A stretch of 64,000 nt of DNA, from positions 496,001 to 560,000 of the forward strand of contig NZ_FNAJ01000003.1 of the NCBI RefSeq assembly GCF_900101905.1, in the 5' to 3' direction. The position numbers and the translations under genes were made by a program. How positions within the stretch are numbered: position 1 is the first letter of the stretch; every line of letters begins with the position of its first letter. The notes beneath the pieces are model-generated. The model had not been told where the DNA came from, made no database searches, and saw only the letters and a program-made list of their open reading frames with translations. This DNA is from Myxococcus virescens (GTDB lineage: Bacteria > Myxococcota > Myxococcia > Myxococcales > Myxococcaceae). Shown here in pieces: positions 18,277 to 25,867 of this stretch.

Positions 18277-19440
18277 TCAGGAGGACCCAACGCCCTCCGT
18301 TGGGTTCACCGCCTCGGCGGCGTCCACCCAGGCCCCGCTCAGCCGGGCCTCGGCGGCCAGCGCTTCGTCCCAAGAAGGGCCGTCCGGCAGCAGGCGCGCC
18401 GAATGCGCCAGGACGAGCCGCTCCAGCGCGAGCTCCCCACACAGCCGCCGCAGCCCCACCGCGTCCAACCCCAGGCGCGCGAGGTGGGCCTCACGGCGCG
18501 AGGCGGGCACGCGCTGGACCTGCCACCAACGGGCCTCTTCCTCAGCCACCTCGGCCTCGGAGACGCCCAGCCCCAGGGTGCGCGCCCAGCCCGCGAGCAG
18601 CGCCCGCCGCAACCCCGCCTCGGCCAGCGCCGCCGCGTTCGGGGACTCCCGAAGGACGTCCAGCACCTGCCCCGAGGACACGGTCCCCGCCTGCGTCGCC
18701 GTCACGTCATCCACCAGGTGCCGACGCCGGACCAGGGATGACGGCTCACGCGAGGCGCCGTGCGGCGCGGGCGCACCCGAGGCCACCCACTCCGCCGCCA
18801 TCCGGAGGCACGCGAGCGCGTCCTGTCGCTTCAGGTCCTCCGCGCCGTGCGGAAACCACGCGTCCCACGCGGCCCGGGTGGACGCGGACCAGCGAGGTGC
18901 CACGGCCTCCAGCACCCGCGCCCACGACCGCTCCTGATAGAAGACGGACTGGCCGGCCTCGACGAGCGCCCGGGCCGCATCGCGCGTCAGCACCCGGGCC
19001 TGGGCCGCGCATGCCGCCGCGTGCCGGACGTTGACCAGGGGCACCGTGAGCGGGCGCCAGCCATGCTCACCATCCGCGTGCAGCAGCGCCACCTCCGAGT
19101 CGTCCACCACGTCGCCGTCGCGGTACCACTCGAAGATGCGCCCCACGCCCACCACGCCGTGCGGCGCCAGCTCCGCCGCGCGCAGGGCGCCCATGCTGCC
19201 GCCTCCGAAGACGGCCACGCCCGCCTCCAGCGCCGCCAGCAGCTCGTGGTGCCACACCGAGGGCTGTGCCTCGAAGACGCCATCCACCAGGGCGATGGCC
19301 CGGGGCCGCAGCCGCAGCGCGCGCCACACGTCACCCTGGCGCGCGGGGGGCAGCACCGTGCAGGGCGCCAGTCGCTTCGCTTCCGCCGCTGGAAGCGAGG
19401 GCCCCAGGAACACGACGAGCTTGTCCGCGCGCTGCTTCAT
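18277..19440 (-). CDS. TfuA-like protein, YcaO partner
   Basis: A 387-residue cytosolic protein with the TfuA core. GPSLP lies at 13-17, then PPARQGDVWRAL (31-42), DGVFEAQPSVWHHELLAAL (53-71), GGSMGALRAAEL (80-91), and WYRDGDVVDDSEVALLH (105-121). TfuA proteins are thought to assist YcaO enzymes in peptide-backbone thioamidation, probably in sulfur delivery (methanogen McrA; thiovarsolin-type RiPPs). The family is also named for trifolitoxin biosynthesis. The C-terminal 250 residues are an Ala/Arg-rich helical extension that I do not recognise. The ATG overlaps the ycaO stop by 4 bases (ATGA), so the two are translationally coupled. The frame is open upstream but reads antisense to ycaO. Confidence 0.88.
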   Translation of the reverse strand: MKQRADKLVVFLGPSLPAAEAKRLAPCTVLPPARQGDVWRALRLRPRAIALVDGVFEAQPSVWHHELLAALEAGVAVFGGGSMGALRAAELAPHGVVGVGRIFEWYRDGDVVDDSEVALLHADGEHGWRPLTVPLVNVRHAAACAAQARVLTRDAARALVEAGQSVFYQERSWARVLEAVAPRWSASTRAAWDAWFPHGAEDLKRQDALACLRMAAEWVASGAPAPHGASREPSSLVRRRHLVDDVTATQAGTVSSGQVLDVLRESPNAAALAEAGLRRALLAGWARTLGLGVSEAEVAEEEARWWQVQRVPASRREAHLARLGLDAVGLRRLCGELALERLVLAHSARLLPDGPSWDEALAAEARLSGAWVDAAEAVNPTEGVGSS

Positions 19441-20606
19441 AGGAGCTCCGAGATGCGCATGCCCGGCACCACCACCTTCTGCACGTGAAGGCCCTCGACC
19501 GGTGACGACATCGTCACCGCCGCCGCCCGCTTGAAGCCCGCTCGCTGGAGCTTCGCCAGCACCTGACGCACCTGCCCCGCCGCGGCGCCCTTCGCCTTCG
19601 CGCCCAGGTCCGGCATGTCCGCGGCGCGCCGCCGTGGACGGACCTGGGCACAGGCCTCCGCGAAGCCTCGCGCCGCCTCCCGGTCCGCGGCGGCCACGTC
19701 CTCGCGAGCGCCGTGGATGTCCGTCAGCCGCGACTGCGCCGCCTCCAGCAAGGCCTTCAGCAAGGCCGCCTCGCGCGTCAACGCGCACGCATAACCCGCG
19801 GTGAGCGGCACCGGGCCCTCTTCCAGGTCCACCAGCACCGCCGCGCCTACCGGCAGCCCCACCGCGCCCGGCGTGCGCGCGGCGGGCGTGGCGTCGAAGA
19901 GGTACACACCAAAGCCCCGCTCACGCAGCGGTCCAGCCAGGGCCTCCACGGCGGGAGCAAGCTCGATCAGTTCGGGCGTTCGCAGCAGCCGCCGCTGGAC
20001 GACCTCTTCCGTCCACCCCTCCGGCATCATCCGCGCGAGCTGGTCCCGCTCCGTGGCCTCCAGCAGCGCGTGCAGCAGGGCCCGCCCCGCGTCCGGATGC
20101 ACACCGGAGCCGTTGCTCGTCCACGCCACCGCCACCGGGCCCAACGCGGGGCTCCCGGCGGGAGGCACGTGCAGACCCTGCGCAGGCACCCACACCGGCT
20201 CACCGGAGTACAGCTCCCGCGCCTCGAGCCAGGCACAGCGCACGTGCGGGCTCCACAAGCGCGGCGCCACCAGCGCCCCCGCCGAGCCCAGTTCGTCCGC
20301 GCCCCACAGCGGGCCCAGGTGGCCATCCAGCTCCGCTCGCGAGCCCCACACGAGGGCGTCAGGCACCACCGTCTCCGCCGCCCACAACTCCGCCGTCTCC
20401 AGCAGTGCGCCCCAGGCCGCGTCGTCGTAGGAGAGGCCCTTGCCGTTGCAGACCTGGAGGACGTGACCGCCCGGCCGCACCGCGCACGCCACCTCCACGC
20501 CGGTCCGGTCCAAGCCGGTGACACGCGCCACCCGTGTCACGCCCATGGCCTGGGCCAATCGTTGTTGAAACCGCCGCGAAGACAGCTCGTCCCTGGGAGC
20601 CCGCAC
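19437..20606 (-). CDS. YcaO-domain cyclodehydratase/thioamide synthetase
   Basis: A 389-residue ATP-dependent YcaO enzyme that activates a peptide amide by phosphorylation, giving an azoline or, with TfuA and a sulfur source, a thioamide. Three ATP/Mg signature regions are present. They are NGKGLSYDDAAWGALLETAE, SNGSGVHPDAGRALLHALLE followed by ATERD, and LLKALLEAAQSRLTDIHGAR. The C-terminus (VVVPGMRISELL) lacks the PxPxP tail of azoline-forming YcaOs, which favours the TfuA-associated type. I chose GTG 20606 because AAGG lies 9 bases upstream. A GTG at 20690 would add 28 non-conserved-looking residues. No radical-SAM, protease, exporter or recognisable precursor gene is adjacent, so the substrate could be a protein, not a secreted peptide. 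Confidence 0.88.
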   Translation of the reverse strand: MRAPRDELSSRRFQQRLAQAMGVTRVARVTGLDRTGVEVACAVRPGGHVLQVCNGKGLSYDDAAWGALLETAELWAAETVVPDALVWGSRAELDGHLGPLWGADELGSAGALVAPRLWSPHVRCAWLEARELYSGEPVWVPAQGLHVPPAGSPALGPVAVAWTSNGSGVHPDAGRALLHALLEATERDQLARMMPEGWTEEVVQRRLLRTPELIELAPAVEALAGPLRERGFGVYLFDATPAARTPGAVGLPVGAAVLVDLEEGPVPLTAGYACALTREAALLKALLEAAQSRLTDIHGAREDVAAADREAARGFAEACAQVRPRRRAADMPDLGAKAKGAAAGQVRQVLAKLQRAGFKRAAAVTMSSPVEGLHVQKVVVPGMRISELL

Positions 20607-20617
20607 GGGCGCGGACC

Positions 20618-20728
20618 TTAGCCCGAACGCCGAACGCCTGTCCGGCGGGCCTGCGGCAAACCGAAGGCCTTCACGGTGGGTTGCCCGCACGGCTGGGCGA
20701 TGCGGACCGCGGCATCAGCCTCGACCAT
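20618..20728 (-). CDS. Possible 36-residue peptide upstream of ycaO
   Basis: A short ATG frame directly upstream of the YcaO start (TAA 11 bases before the chosen GTG), reading MVEADAAVRIAQPCGQPTVK and ending RTGVRRSG. It has a single Cys and a Gly/Pro/Gln-rich centre. The ATG has no Shine-Dalgarno, and the composition could be chance in GC-rich DNA. It is listed only because a YcaO-TfuA pair needs a substrate and this is the nearest same-strand candidate. Confidence 0.15.
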   Translation of the reverse strand: MVEADAAVRIAQPCGQPTVKAFGLPQARRTGVRRSG

Positions 20729-20803
20729 GGCGTGTGGTGGCGCGCGTCTACCGGCACCCGGACGACGTGCACGCGGTCCCACCCTCTGCCCCCTGACGGG
20801 CGC

Positions 20804-21382
20804 TCACTCCCACGAGCAGTGGTACTCGCAATGCGGTGCGCCCCGGGCGCGGCACATGGGGTGGGTGACGTGCACGGCGCGGCCGCCACACAGCTCGATG
20901 GCGCGCTCGTGCCAGCCGATGATGGTGAGACAGTCCGGCTCGGTGACGTTCTCCGCGCCGAACGTCCGCAGCACCGCGGAGCACGGGCCTGTCTGCTCAT
21001 AGGTGCGTGAGCCCACCGCGTAATAGAAGCGGTAGATTTTCGGCGCCTGGCTCAGCAGGAAGTGCGGCTCGCCTGCCTTGACGAAGACGTGCTGCGGGCC
21101 ATGCAGCGCCTCATGGGCGGAAGCGCGCCCCATCTCCAGGAAGGCCCGGTCCTTGTCCTCGGGCGACATCACCCCCGCGATGGCCGCGTCCAACCGCAGG
21201 TTCAGCTCCAGGGGATACCAGCCGACGGGAAGCAGCATCTGCCTCAGCAGCGCCTGGTCCTCCGCGGGCAGCCGCCGCAGCACCGCGTCCACCCCGACCT
21301 GCCCAACGTGCTGACGCAGCATGTTGAGCCGCGAGATGAGCACGCCGCCCTTGATGCGTGAGCCAGTTCCTTGGGTCAACAT
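20804..21382 (-). CDS. V4R-like/small-ligand sensor-type protein, unknown
   Basis: A 192-residue cytosolic protein. An N-terminal helical part reads SRLNMLRQHVGQVGVDAVLRRLPAEDQ..., then LPVGWYPLELNLRLDAAIAG. The C-terminal half has YRFYYAVGSRTYEQTGPCSAVLRTFG and ends with Cys-rich THPMCRARGAPHCEYHC. The closing C...GA..CEY.C pattern is reminiscent of V4R (4-vinyl reductase) and heme-NO-binding folds used as small-molecule sensors in proteobacteria. The match is by eye and tentative. The ATG 21382 has GGGACGGGGG just upstream. Alternative starts lie at 21439 (ATG) and 21469 (TTG). It is divergent from the ECF sigma operon. Confidence 0.6.
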   Translation of the reverse strand: MLTQGTGSRIKGGVLISRLNMLRQHVGQVGVDAVLRRLPAEDQALLRQMLLPVGWYPLELNLRLDAAIAGVMSPEDKDRAFLEMGRASAHEALHGPQHVFVKAGEPHFLLSQAPKIYRFYYAVGSRTYEQTGPCSAVLRTFGAENVTEPDCLTIIGWHERAIELCGGRAVHVTHPMCRARGAPHCEYHCSWE

Positions 21383-21553
21383 GCCCCCGTCCCAGGTAAC
21401 AACCGCCCACCCATTGTCCCCGCGCGGCCTGCTCGCCATCAACTCGGGAAGGCATGTTTCCTGGCTCAATATCTAGCAATTCACGGACAACCAGAAATTG
21501 ATGACAGAAATCGGCCGAAATTAACCTTTATCTCCGTCCGGGGTTGGAGCCAC

Positions 21554-22195
21554 GTGAGCATCAGGGAGACAGGCGGCCAGGTGGTGTCCCTGCCGGCGCG
21601 CATGGCCCGGGCGGGCCTGGAGCGTGCGCCGGACGAGGCGCTCTGCCGCGCATTCCTGGAGGGTGAGCCGGCGGCCTTCGAGGTGCTGGTGACGCGGCAC
21701 CGCTCGCTCGTCTTCTCGCTGGTGCGCCGCTACGTGACGCGCCCGGAGGACGCGGCGGACCTGGTGCAGAGCGCCTTCCTGCGCGCGTTGGAGGCCTCGC
21801 GCCGCGTCTTCGCGCGCTTCACGCTGTCGGGACCGGCGCCCTTCCGGGCCTGGTTGGTGCGCATCGCGCTCAACCTGGCGAAGAACCACGCCCGTCAGGG
21901 GCAGCGGTGGCGCCCGGTGCTGGTGGCCTCCGGGCCGGACGACATGGTGGAGGACCCGTCGGAGTCCGCGCAGGACCGGCTGGAGCGGGCCGAGCGCGAA
22001 CGGCAGGTTCGCGCCGAGGTGCTCACCCTGCCCCGCCGTCAGCGCGAGGTGCTGACGCTGCGCGTGGACGGCGGGCTGGCATTCAAGGACATCGCCGAGA
22101 CGCTCGGTATCACGGAGAACAATGCGAAGGTGCAGTTCCACCATGCGATGAAGCGCCTCAAGGCGCGGGTGGGCGCGCCCGAGGAGAAGCACTGA
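21554..22195 (+). CDS. ECF RNA polymerase sigma factor
   Basis: A 213-residue sigma-70 family factor. Region 2 is EALCRAFLEGEPAAFEVLVTR to RPEDAADLVQSAFLRALEAS (core binding and -10 recognition). Region 4 is LPRRQREVLTLRVDGGLAFK, then DIAETLGITENNAKVQFHHA, the helix-turn-helix for the -35 element. No region 1 or 3 is present, which is the ECF layout. The GTG at 21554 has GGAG 4 bases upstream. The frame extends upstream but without protein-like character. Its stop shares one base with the start of the anti-sigma gene (TGATG), so translation is coupled. Confidence 0.9.
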   Translation: MSIRETGGQVVSLPARMARAGLERAPDEALCRAFLEGEPAAFEVLVTRHRSLVFSLVRRYVTRPEDAADLVQSAFLRALEASRRVFARFTLSGPAPFRAWLVRIALNLAKNHARQGQRWRPVLVASGPDDMVEDPSESAQDRLERAERERQVRAEVLTLPRRQREVLTLRVDGGLAFKDIAETLGITENNAKVQFHHAMKRLKARVGAPEEKH

Positions 22196-22716
22196 TGGCT
22201 GCGTGCCCTGACCAGGAAGAGCGGCTGGACCTGCACGCCGCGGGGGCGTTGGAGGATGACGAGGCGCTTGGGCTCATCCAACATTTGGAGGGCTGCGAGG
22301 GGTGCCGGCAGGCGCTCGCGGCATCCAAGGAGCTGCTCTCGCAGGTGGCGCTGCCCGCGCTGTCCCCCCAGGAGAAGACGGAGCTCCAGGAGCTGCCCCG
22401 GCGCACGCTGGCGGAGTGGCGCCGCGGCGCCCGGCGCCAGGGTCTGGGCTTGAAGACGCTGGGCGCGCTGGTGGCCACCGTCGCGGCGGTGACGTTGCTG
22501 CTGCTAGTGCCCGGCGCGTGGCGGCTGCCAGGCCTGGGACCGAAGGCGCCGGTGACGGCGACGGCGGCGCCCGCCACCGACGTCGAGGAACTGGACGCGG
22601 AGACGATGGCCGCCATCGAGGCCTGGGCGGGACTGGAGCCGCTGGACGCGGTGCTGTTCGAGGACTCCCAGGGCTGGGACGAAGCATTCGACATCGATGT
22701 GGGAGAGACGCTGTGA
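22195..22716 (+). CDS. Membrane anti-sigma factor, zinc-finger type
   Basis: A 173-residue protein with an N-terminal anti-sigma domain holding HLEGCEGC (His-x3-Cys-x2-Cys, about residues 28-35). This is the putative zinc-binding motif of ZAS-type anti-sigmas, and a Cys also sits at residue 4. One transmembrane helix follows (about 88-108, LKTLGALVATVAAVTLLLLV), then an acidic roughly 60-residue periplasmic part rich in Asp/Glu/Ala (VEELDAETMAAIEAWAGLEP). It probably holds the cognate sigma at the membrane until a periplasmic signal arrives. The gene overlaps both neighbours, by 1 base with the sigma gene and by 4 bases with the next. Confidence 0.82.
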   Translation: MAACPDQEERLDLHAAGALEDDEALGLIQHLEGCEGCRQALAASKELLSQVALPALSPQEKTELQELPRRTLAEWRRGARRQGLGLKTLGALVATVAAVTLLLLVPGAWRLPGLGPKAPVTATAAPATDVEELDAETMAAIEAWAGLEPLDAVLFEDSQGWDEAFDIDVGETL

Positions 22717-23234
22717 GGACGAGGGTGCGAACGCGGATGGCGGTGATGATGCTGGCCCTGCTGCCCTGGGTGGCGGTGGCCGCGCCCACCGGGCGCGAGG
22801 CCCGCGTCGAGGAGCGGCTGGAGCGCGCGGAGCAGCGGCAGCGACTGCGGCAGGTGCTGGAGCTGTCGGACGTCCTGGACCTGGACAACGCGCAGGCGCT
22901 GAAGCTGGAGGAGACGCTACAGCGCTTCGACGAGCGCCGCCGCCCGCTGCGCAAGCAGGTGCGTGAAGCGGCGCGCATCCTCCACCGGGCGTCACGAGGT
23001 GACAGTGAGGCCCTGGCGCAGGTGGACGCGGCGGCGCTGGGGGCCTTCGAGGCACGCGAGCGCATCGCGGCGCTCGACAAGGAGCTGTACCTGGCGCTGG
23101 CGAAGACACTGCCCCAGGAGAAGCGCGCCCGGCTCGCGCTCGCCCTGGCGCGCAGCGAGGGCCGCCAGAAGATGAAGCGGGAGCCCGGGAAGGACTCGTT
23201 GGGGCGCGGCGGATACGACAGCGGCATGCACTGA
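22713..23234 (+). CDS. Periplasmic Spy/CnrX-like helical protein
   Basis: A 173-residue exported protein. A signal peptide (RMAVMMLALLPWVAVAAPTG) precedes an almost wholly helical charged domain. It includes LRQVLELSDVLDLDNAQALK, a segment EETLQRFDERRRPLRKQVRE and LALAKTLPQEKRARLALAL. The pattern (two LTxxQ-like hairpins around a long helix pair) resembles the periplasmic heavy-metal sensor/CpxP-Spy group. Those proteins sense metals or misfolded proteins and can modulate anti-sigmas (for example CnrX). The GTG overlaps the anti-sigma stop (GTGA) and has GGGAGAG upstream. It is the third gene of the sigma operon, so a sensor or target role is likely. Confidence 0.75.
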   Translation: MRTRVRTRMAVMMLALLPWVAVAAPTGREARVEERLERAEQRQRLRQVLELSDVLDLDNAQALKLEETLQRFDERRRPLRKQVREAARILHRASRGDSEALAQVDAAALGAFEARERIAALDKELYLALAKTLPQEKRARLALALARSEGRQKMKREPGKDSLGRGGYDSGMH

Positions 23235-23263
23235 CGCGGGGGGATTGGGGCCTGACGCCGAGC

Positions 23264-23854
23264 TCACTCCTCGGTGGGCTCGCTCGGGTCCTTCCTACCG
23301 GTGGCCAGGTACGACTCCGCGCGGGCCTCGAGGTGGGCGGCGAGCCGGGGCTCCACACGCGACAGCACCTCCCATTCGATATCCATGGCGCGGCGCACGA
23401 CGGGCTTCGTCGGTGACAGGGGCTCCCCCGCGACGGAGGCCGCCGCCGCGCCTTCCCCCAGCTTCGCATCCCGATTACCGGCGCCCATGCTCGGATGCGA
23501 GGGCGCGCGCCCGTTGGTGGTGTAGTCCATCCGGTAGGCCCGCACCACGGAGCGGCCATCCGACAGCGGATGGACCTGCACGAAGATGCGGGACCAGTTG
23601 GCGCCCAGGTCCGTATTGCCCCGGATGCGCCAGGTGGTGTGGACGTAGAGCGGGTCCGAGCTGGGGAGCAGCTCGTACTTCTGCTCCACGAGCAGGCGTC
23701 GTGCCGTCGTCACCAGGGCGTCCGGCGGCAGCTTGTAGATGGCGTTGCCGCTGGTGGTCTCCACCAACTGCTGGCGGGTCTCGGGCGTGACGGCGCAACC
23801 GCAGGCTCCCAACAGGAGCCCCGCCGTCACCCACGTCGAAAGGCGTGAGCGCAT
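23264..23854 (-). CDS. Lipoprotein, unknown function
   Basis: A 196-residue exported lipoprotein: signal peptide MRSRLSTWVTAGLLLGACGC with a lipobox LGAC. The mature domain contains NAIYKLPPDALVTTARRLLVE, YVHTTWRIRG, and WSRIFVQVHPLSDGRSVVR, then YRMDYTT. This reads like a small beta-alpha periplasmic domain of the sort found in envelope-biogenesis lipoproteins, but I do not recognise the family. The Ser/Pro/Gly-rich linker (about 125-160) joins it to a helical C-terminus. The start at 23854 was chosen for the leader; no strong Shine-Dalgarno is seen. It is convergent with the sigma operon. Confidence 0.7.
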   Translation of the reverse strand: MRSRLSTWVTAGLLLGACGCAVTPETRQQLVETTSGNAIYKLPPDALVTTARRLLVEQKYELLPSSDPLYVHTTWRIRGNTDLGANWSRIFVQVHPLSDGRSVVRAYRMDYTTNGRAPSHPSMGAGNRDAKLGEGAAAASVAGEPLSPTKPVVRRAMDIEWEVLSRVEPRLAAHLEARAESYLATGRKDPSEPTEE

Positions 23855-24124
23855 GACGATGTTCTCGGCATGCCCCTGCGGGGAAGACGAATGGAGCATG
23901 ACCTCCGAGCCCGGGGCCCGGCTCACGGAGGACATCCCTGAGAACGCACCGGACGTGCCCTCATATCGCCGTGCGCATTGAGCGGGTGGGCCCCCCTCCG
24001 CGGGGCAGAGGACTCGCACCTCCGCCGGGGAGGACCGGGCATCCAGCCCGAGGGGGCCTCGTCATGCCGTGGCTACCGTCAGGGAGGCAACGGCGCGCAC
24101 CGCGCCGCCACCGAGGAGGCTTCC

Positions 24125-24706
24125 TTGCGGCTGCTGACCCGAATCGCCCCACCGCTGCTGGCGCTCGCTGTCGCCGCGTGCTCCAGCATCGACGTGAACA
24201 CCAACTATGACCCCACCGCCACGCAGAAGCTGGAGGGGTACCGCACCTATGCCTGGCTCCCACAGCCCACGGGCAAGGACGACCGCGTCTACAACCCCAT
24301 CGTCGGCGCGCGCGTCGAGCAGACAGTGGACCGCTACCTGCAGGCGCGCGGCTACCAGAAGGTGGAGTCCACCGCCAACCCGGACTTCCTCATCGGCTGG
24401 CACGGCGCCATCCACAACGCGTTGAAGGCGGAGACAGTGGACGCCTACTACGGCTATCCCTGGGGCGGTCCCTTCACGGACCCCTTCTTCGCGGGCGGCG
24501 CCGTCACCATGCCGGAGACGGCGCTGCGTGAGTACGAGGAGGGCTCGCTCATCCTCGACATCGTCGACCCGCAGTCCAAGCAGCTCGTCTGGCGCGGCAC
24601 GGCCCAGGCGGAGCTGGACGAGAACGCCAGCGCGGAGAAGCAGCAGCGGCGGCTGGACGAAGCCGTGAAGGACGTGCTGGAGCGCTTCCCACCCAAGGCG
24701 AAGTGA
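24125..24706 (+). CDS. DUF4136 lipoprotein
   Basis: A 193-residue outer-membrane or periplasmic lipoprotein. The TTG start at 24125 is supported by GAGGAGG 5 bases upstream and by the leader it opens (RLLTRIAPPLLALAVAACSS, lipobox AVAAC). The DUF4136 pattern is clear: VNTNYDPTATQKLEGYRTYA with W near the start, an internal RVEQTVDRYLQARGYQKV, NPDFLIGWHG, EGSLILDIVD, and KQLVWRGTAQAEL. The family consists of small envelope lipoproteins of unknown role. The frame is open upstream, but that part contains no leader and overlaps the divergent gene's promoter region. Confidence 0.85.
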   Translation: MRLLTRIAPPLLALAVAACSSIDVNTNYDPTATQKLEGYRTYAWLPQPTGKDDRVYNPIVGARVEQTVDRYLQARGYQKVESTANPDFLIGWHGAIHNALKAETVDAYYGYPWGGPFTDPFFAGGAVTMPETALREYEEGSLILDIVDPQSKQLVWRGTAQAELDENASAEKQQRRLDEAVKDVLERFPPKAK

Positions 24707-24725
24707 GGAGGGCCCTTCGTGCGCA

Positions 24726-24759
24726 CCGGCCTCGCGGCGACGCGCCTCCGCGAGGCCGG
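24726..24759. terminator. Perfect stem-loop between convergent genes
   Basis: Twelve-base perfect arms CCGGCCTCGCGG and CCGCGAGGCCGG surround a 10-base loop in the gap between the DUF4136 and DUF5996 stops. There is no U-tract on either strand. Position and strength suggest a shared 3' end structure for both transcripts. Confidence 0.6.
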
Positions 24760-24762
24760 GCT

Positions 24763-25737
24763 TCACGGCGCGGGCTGCTCGGCGACCGTCCCCTCCTCCA
24801 CGGCGTGGGCCGCGCGCAGGGACTCGGGGACGATGAGCGGCCGCTCCAGGCGCTCCCGCTCCCAGCCGCCCAGGTCCGCGCAGGCCTCGTAGGTGCTCTG
24901 GAGGAAGTCGAGCAGGTACGCCTTCGGGTCCTCCGCGCGCCGCACGTCGTCGTACGCCAACAGGTACTCCTTGATGTTGGCGTCGTACCGGGCCTGAGCC
25001 GGGCGCACGCTGGCGCGCGCGAAGCCCTCCGGCTCCGGGGCCGCGTAGCTGTAGAAGGCCGCGCCGCCGGTGGCCTGCATGCCGGGCCAGAAGCCCGCGC
25101 TGCTGACCTCCTCGCAGTAGGCCTCCTGGGTGATGGGGTCCGCGCCGGGGCGCGCTGGCGCGAGCCGGCCGGAGAAGCGCGTCACCGCCAGGTCGAAGCT
25201 CCCCCAGAAGAAGTGCACCGGGCTGCACTTGCCGGTGAAGCGCGCGCGGAAGTCCTCGAAGACGAGCGTGGCCTGCAGCAGCGCCCGCCACCAGTGCTCC
25301 ACGGCTTCACCGTCATAGCTGGCGTGGTGCCAGTCCTCACCGAAGGGCGTGGTGTCGTCGGGAATCTCGACAGGCTGCTCCCAGATGCGCACGTCGATGC
25401 CCATGGAGCGCAGCGTCGCCATGAAGTCCCGGTAGAACTCCGCGACGGGCCGAGGCTCCAGCGCCATCACCCGGGACGGCCCACGGTTGGCGTGCACGTG
25501 CAGCTCGTGCGAGAGGAAGTCGAAGTCCACCTCGAAGGCGCCATTTCCGAAGGGGATGAGCCCTGTCGTCATGCCCCGCGCCGTCACGCGGAACGCGACG
25601 TTCCACCAGTGGTTCTGCGGCGGCGTCAGCGCCAGCTTCACCTTGCCGACGACCTGCGTGTACCGGTGCAACGTGGCGTAGGTGTCCTGCCACGCCTCCA
25701 GCGGCAGCGGCGGCCACACCGTGTCCCGGGTGTCCAT
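24763..25737 (-). CDS. DUF5996 family protein
   Basis: A 324-residue cytosolic protein matching DUF5996 by its successive motifs. These are WPPLPLEAWQDTYATLHRYT, VGKVKLALTPPQNHWWNVAF, a long VDFDFLSHELHVHANRG, and PVHFFWGSFDLAVTRFSGR, then YCEEVSSAGFWPGM. The many conserved His/Trp/Asp residues suggest an enzyme or a ligand-binding fold. No activity is established. The ATG at 25737 is directly preceded by GGGAGGCCCC. It is convergent with the DUF4136 gene and on the same strand as the glutathione peroxidase gene upstream. Confidence 0.82.
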   Translation of the reverse strand: MDTRDTVWPPLPLEAWQDTYATLHRYTQVVGKVKLALTPPQNHWWNVAFRVTARGMTTGLIPFGNGAFEVDFDFLSHELHVHANRGPSRVMALEPRPVAEFYRDFMATLRSMGIDVRIWEQPVEIPDDTTPFGEDWHHASYDGEAVEHWWRALLQATLVFEDFRARFTGKCSPVHFFWGSFDLAVTRFSGRLAPARPGADPITQEAYCEEVSSAGFWPGMQATGGAAFYSYAAPEPEGFARASVRPAQARYDANIKEYLLAYDDVRRAEDPKAYLLDFLQSTYEACADLGGWERERLERPLIVPESLRAAHAVEEGTVAEQPAP

Positions 25738-25833
25738 GGGGCCTCCCTTCAAGCCGAGTCGGCATTCAGGGTGAGCCCCCACCGGCGCCCATGCCAGGGC
25801 GCCAGCCAGGGCCGCATGCCTCCAGGGCGGGGA

Positions 25834-25863
25834 CCAGAGGGCCAGCCCCCACGCGCCCTCTGG
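25834..25863 (-). terminator. Stem-loop after the glutathione peroxidase gene
   Basis: Arms CCAGAGGGC (25834-25842) and GCCCTCTGG (25855-25863) lie just past the peroxidase stop on its own strand, with a 12-base loop. An alternative pairing AGCCCCC/GGGGGCT overlaps it. There is no U-tract. Confidence 0.45.
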
Positions 25864-25867
25864 GGGG

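Noticed and set aside
18277-20606. Treating the YcaO-TfuA pair as a standard azoline RiPP cluster
   Set aside because: There is no E1-like partner, dehydrogenase, protease or exporter nearby, and the YcaO lacks the PxPxP end.
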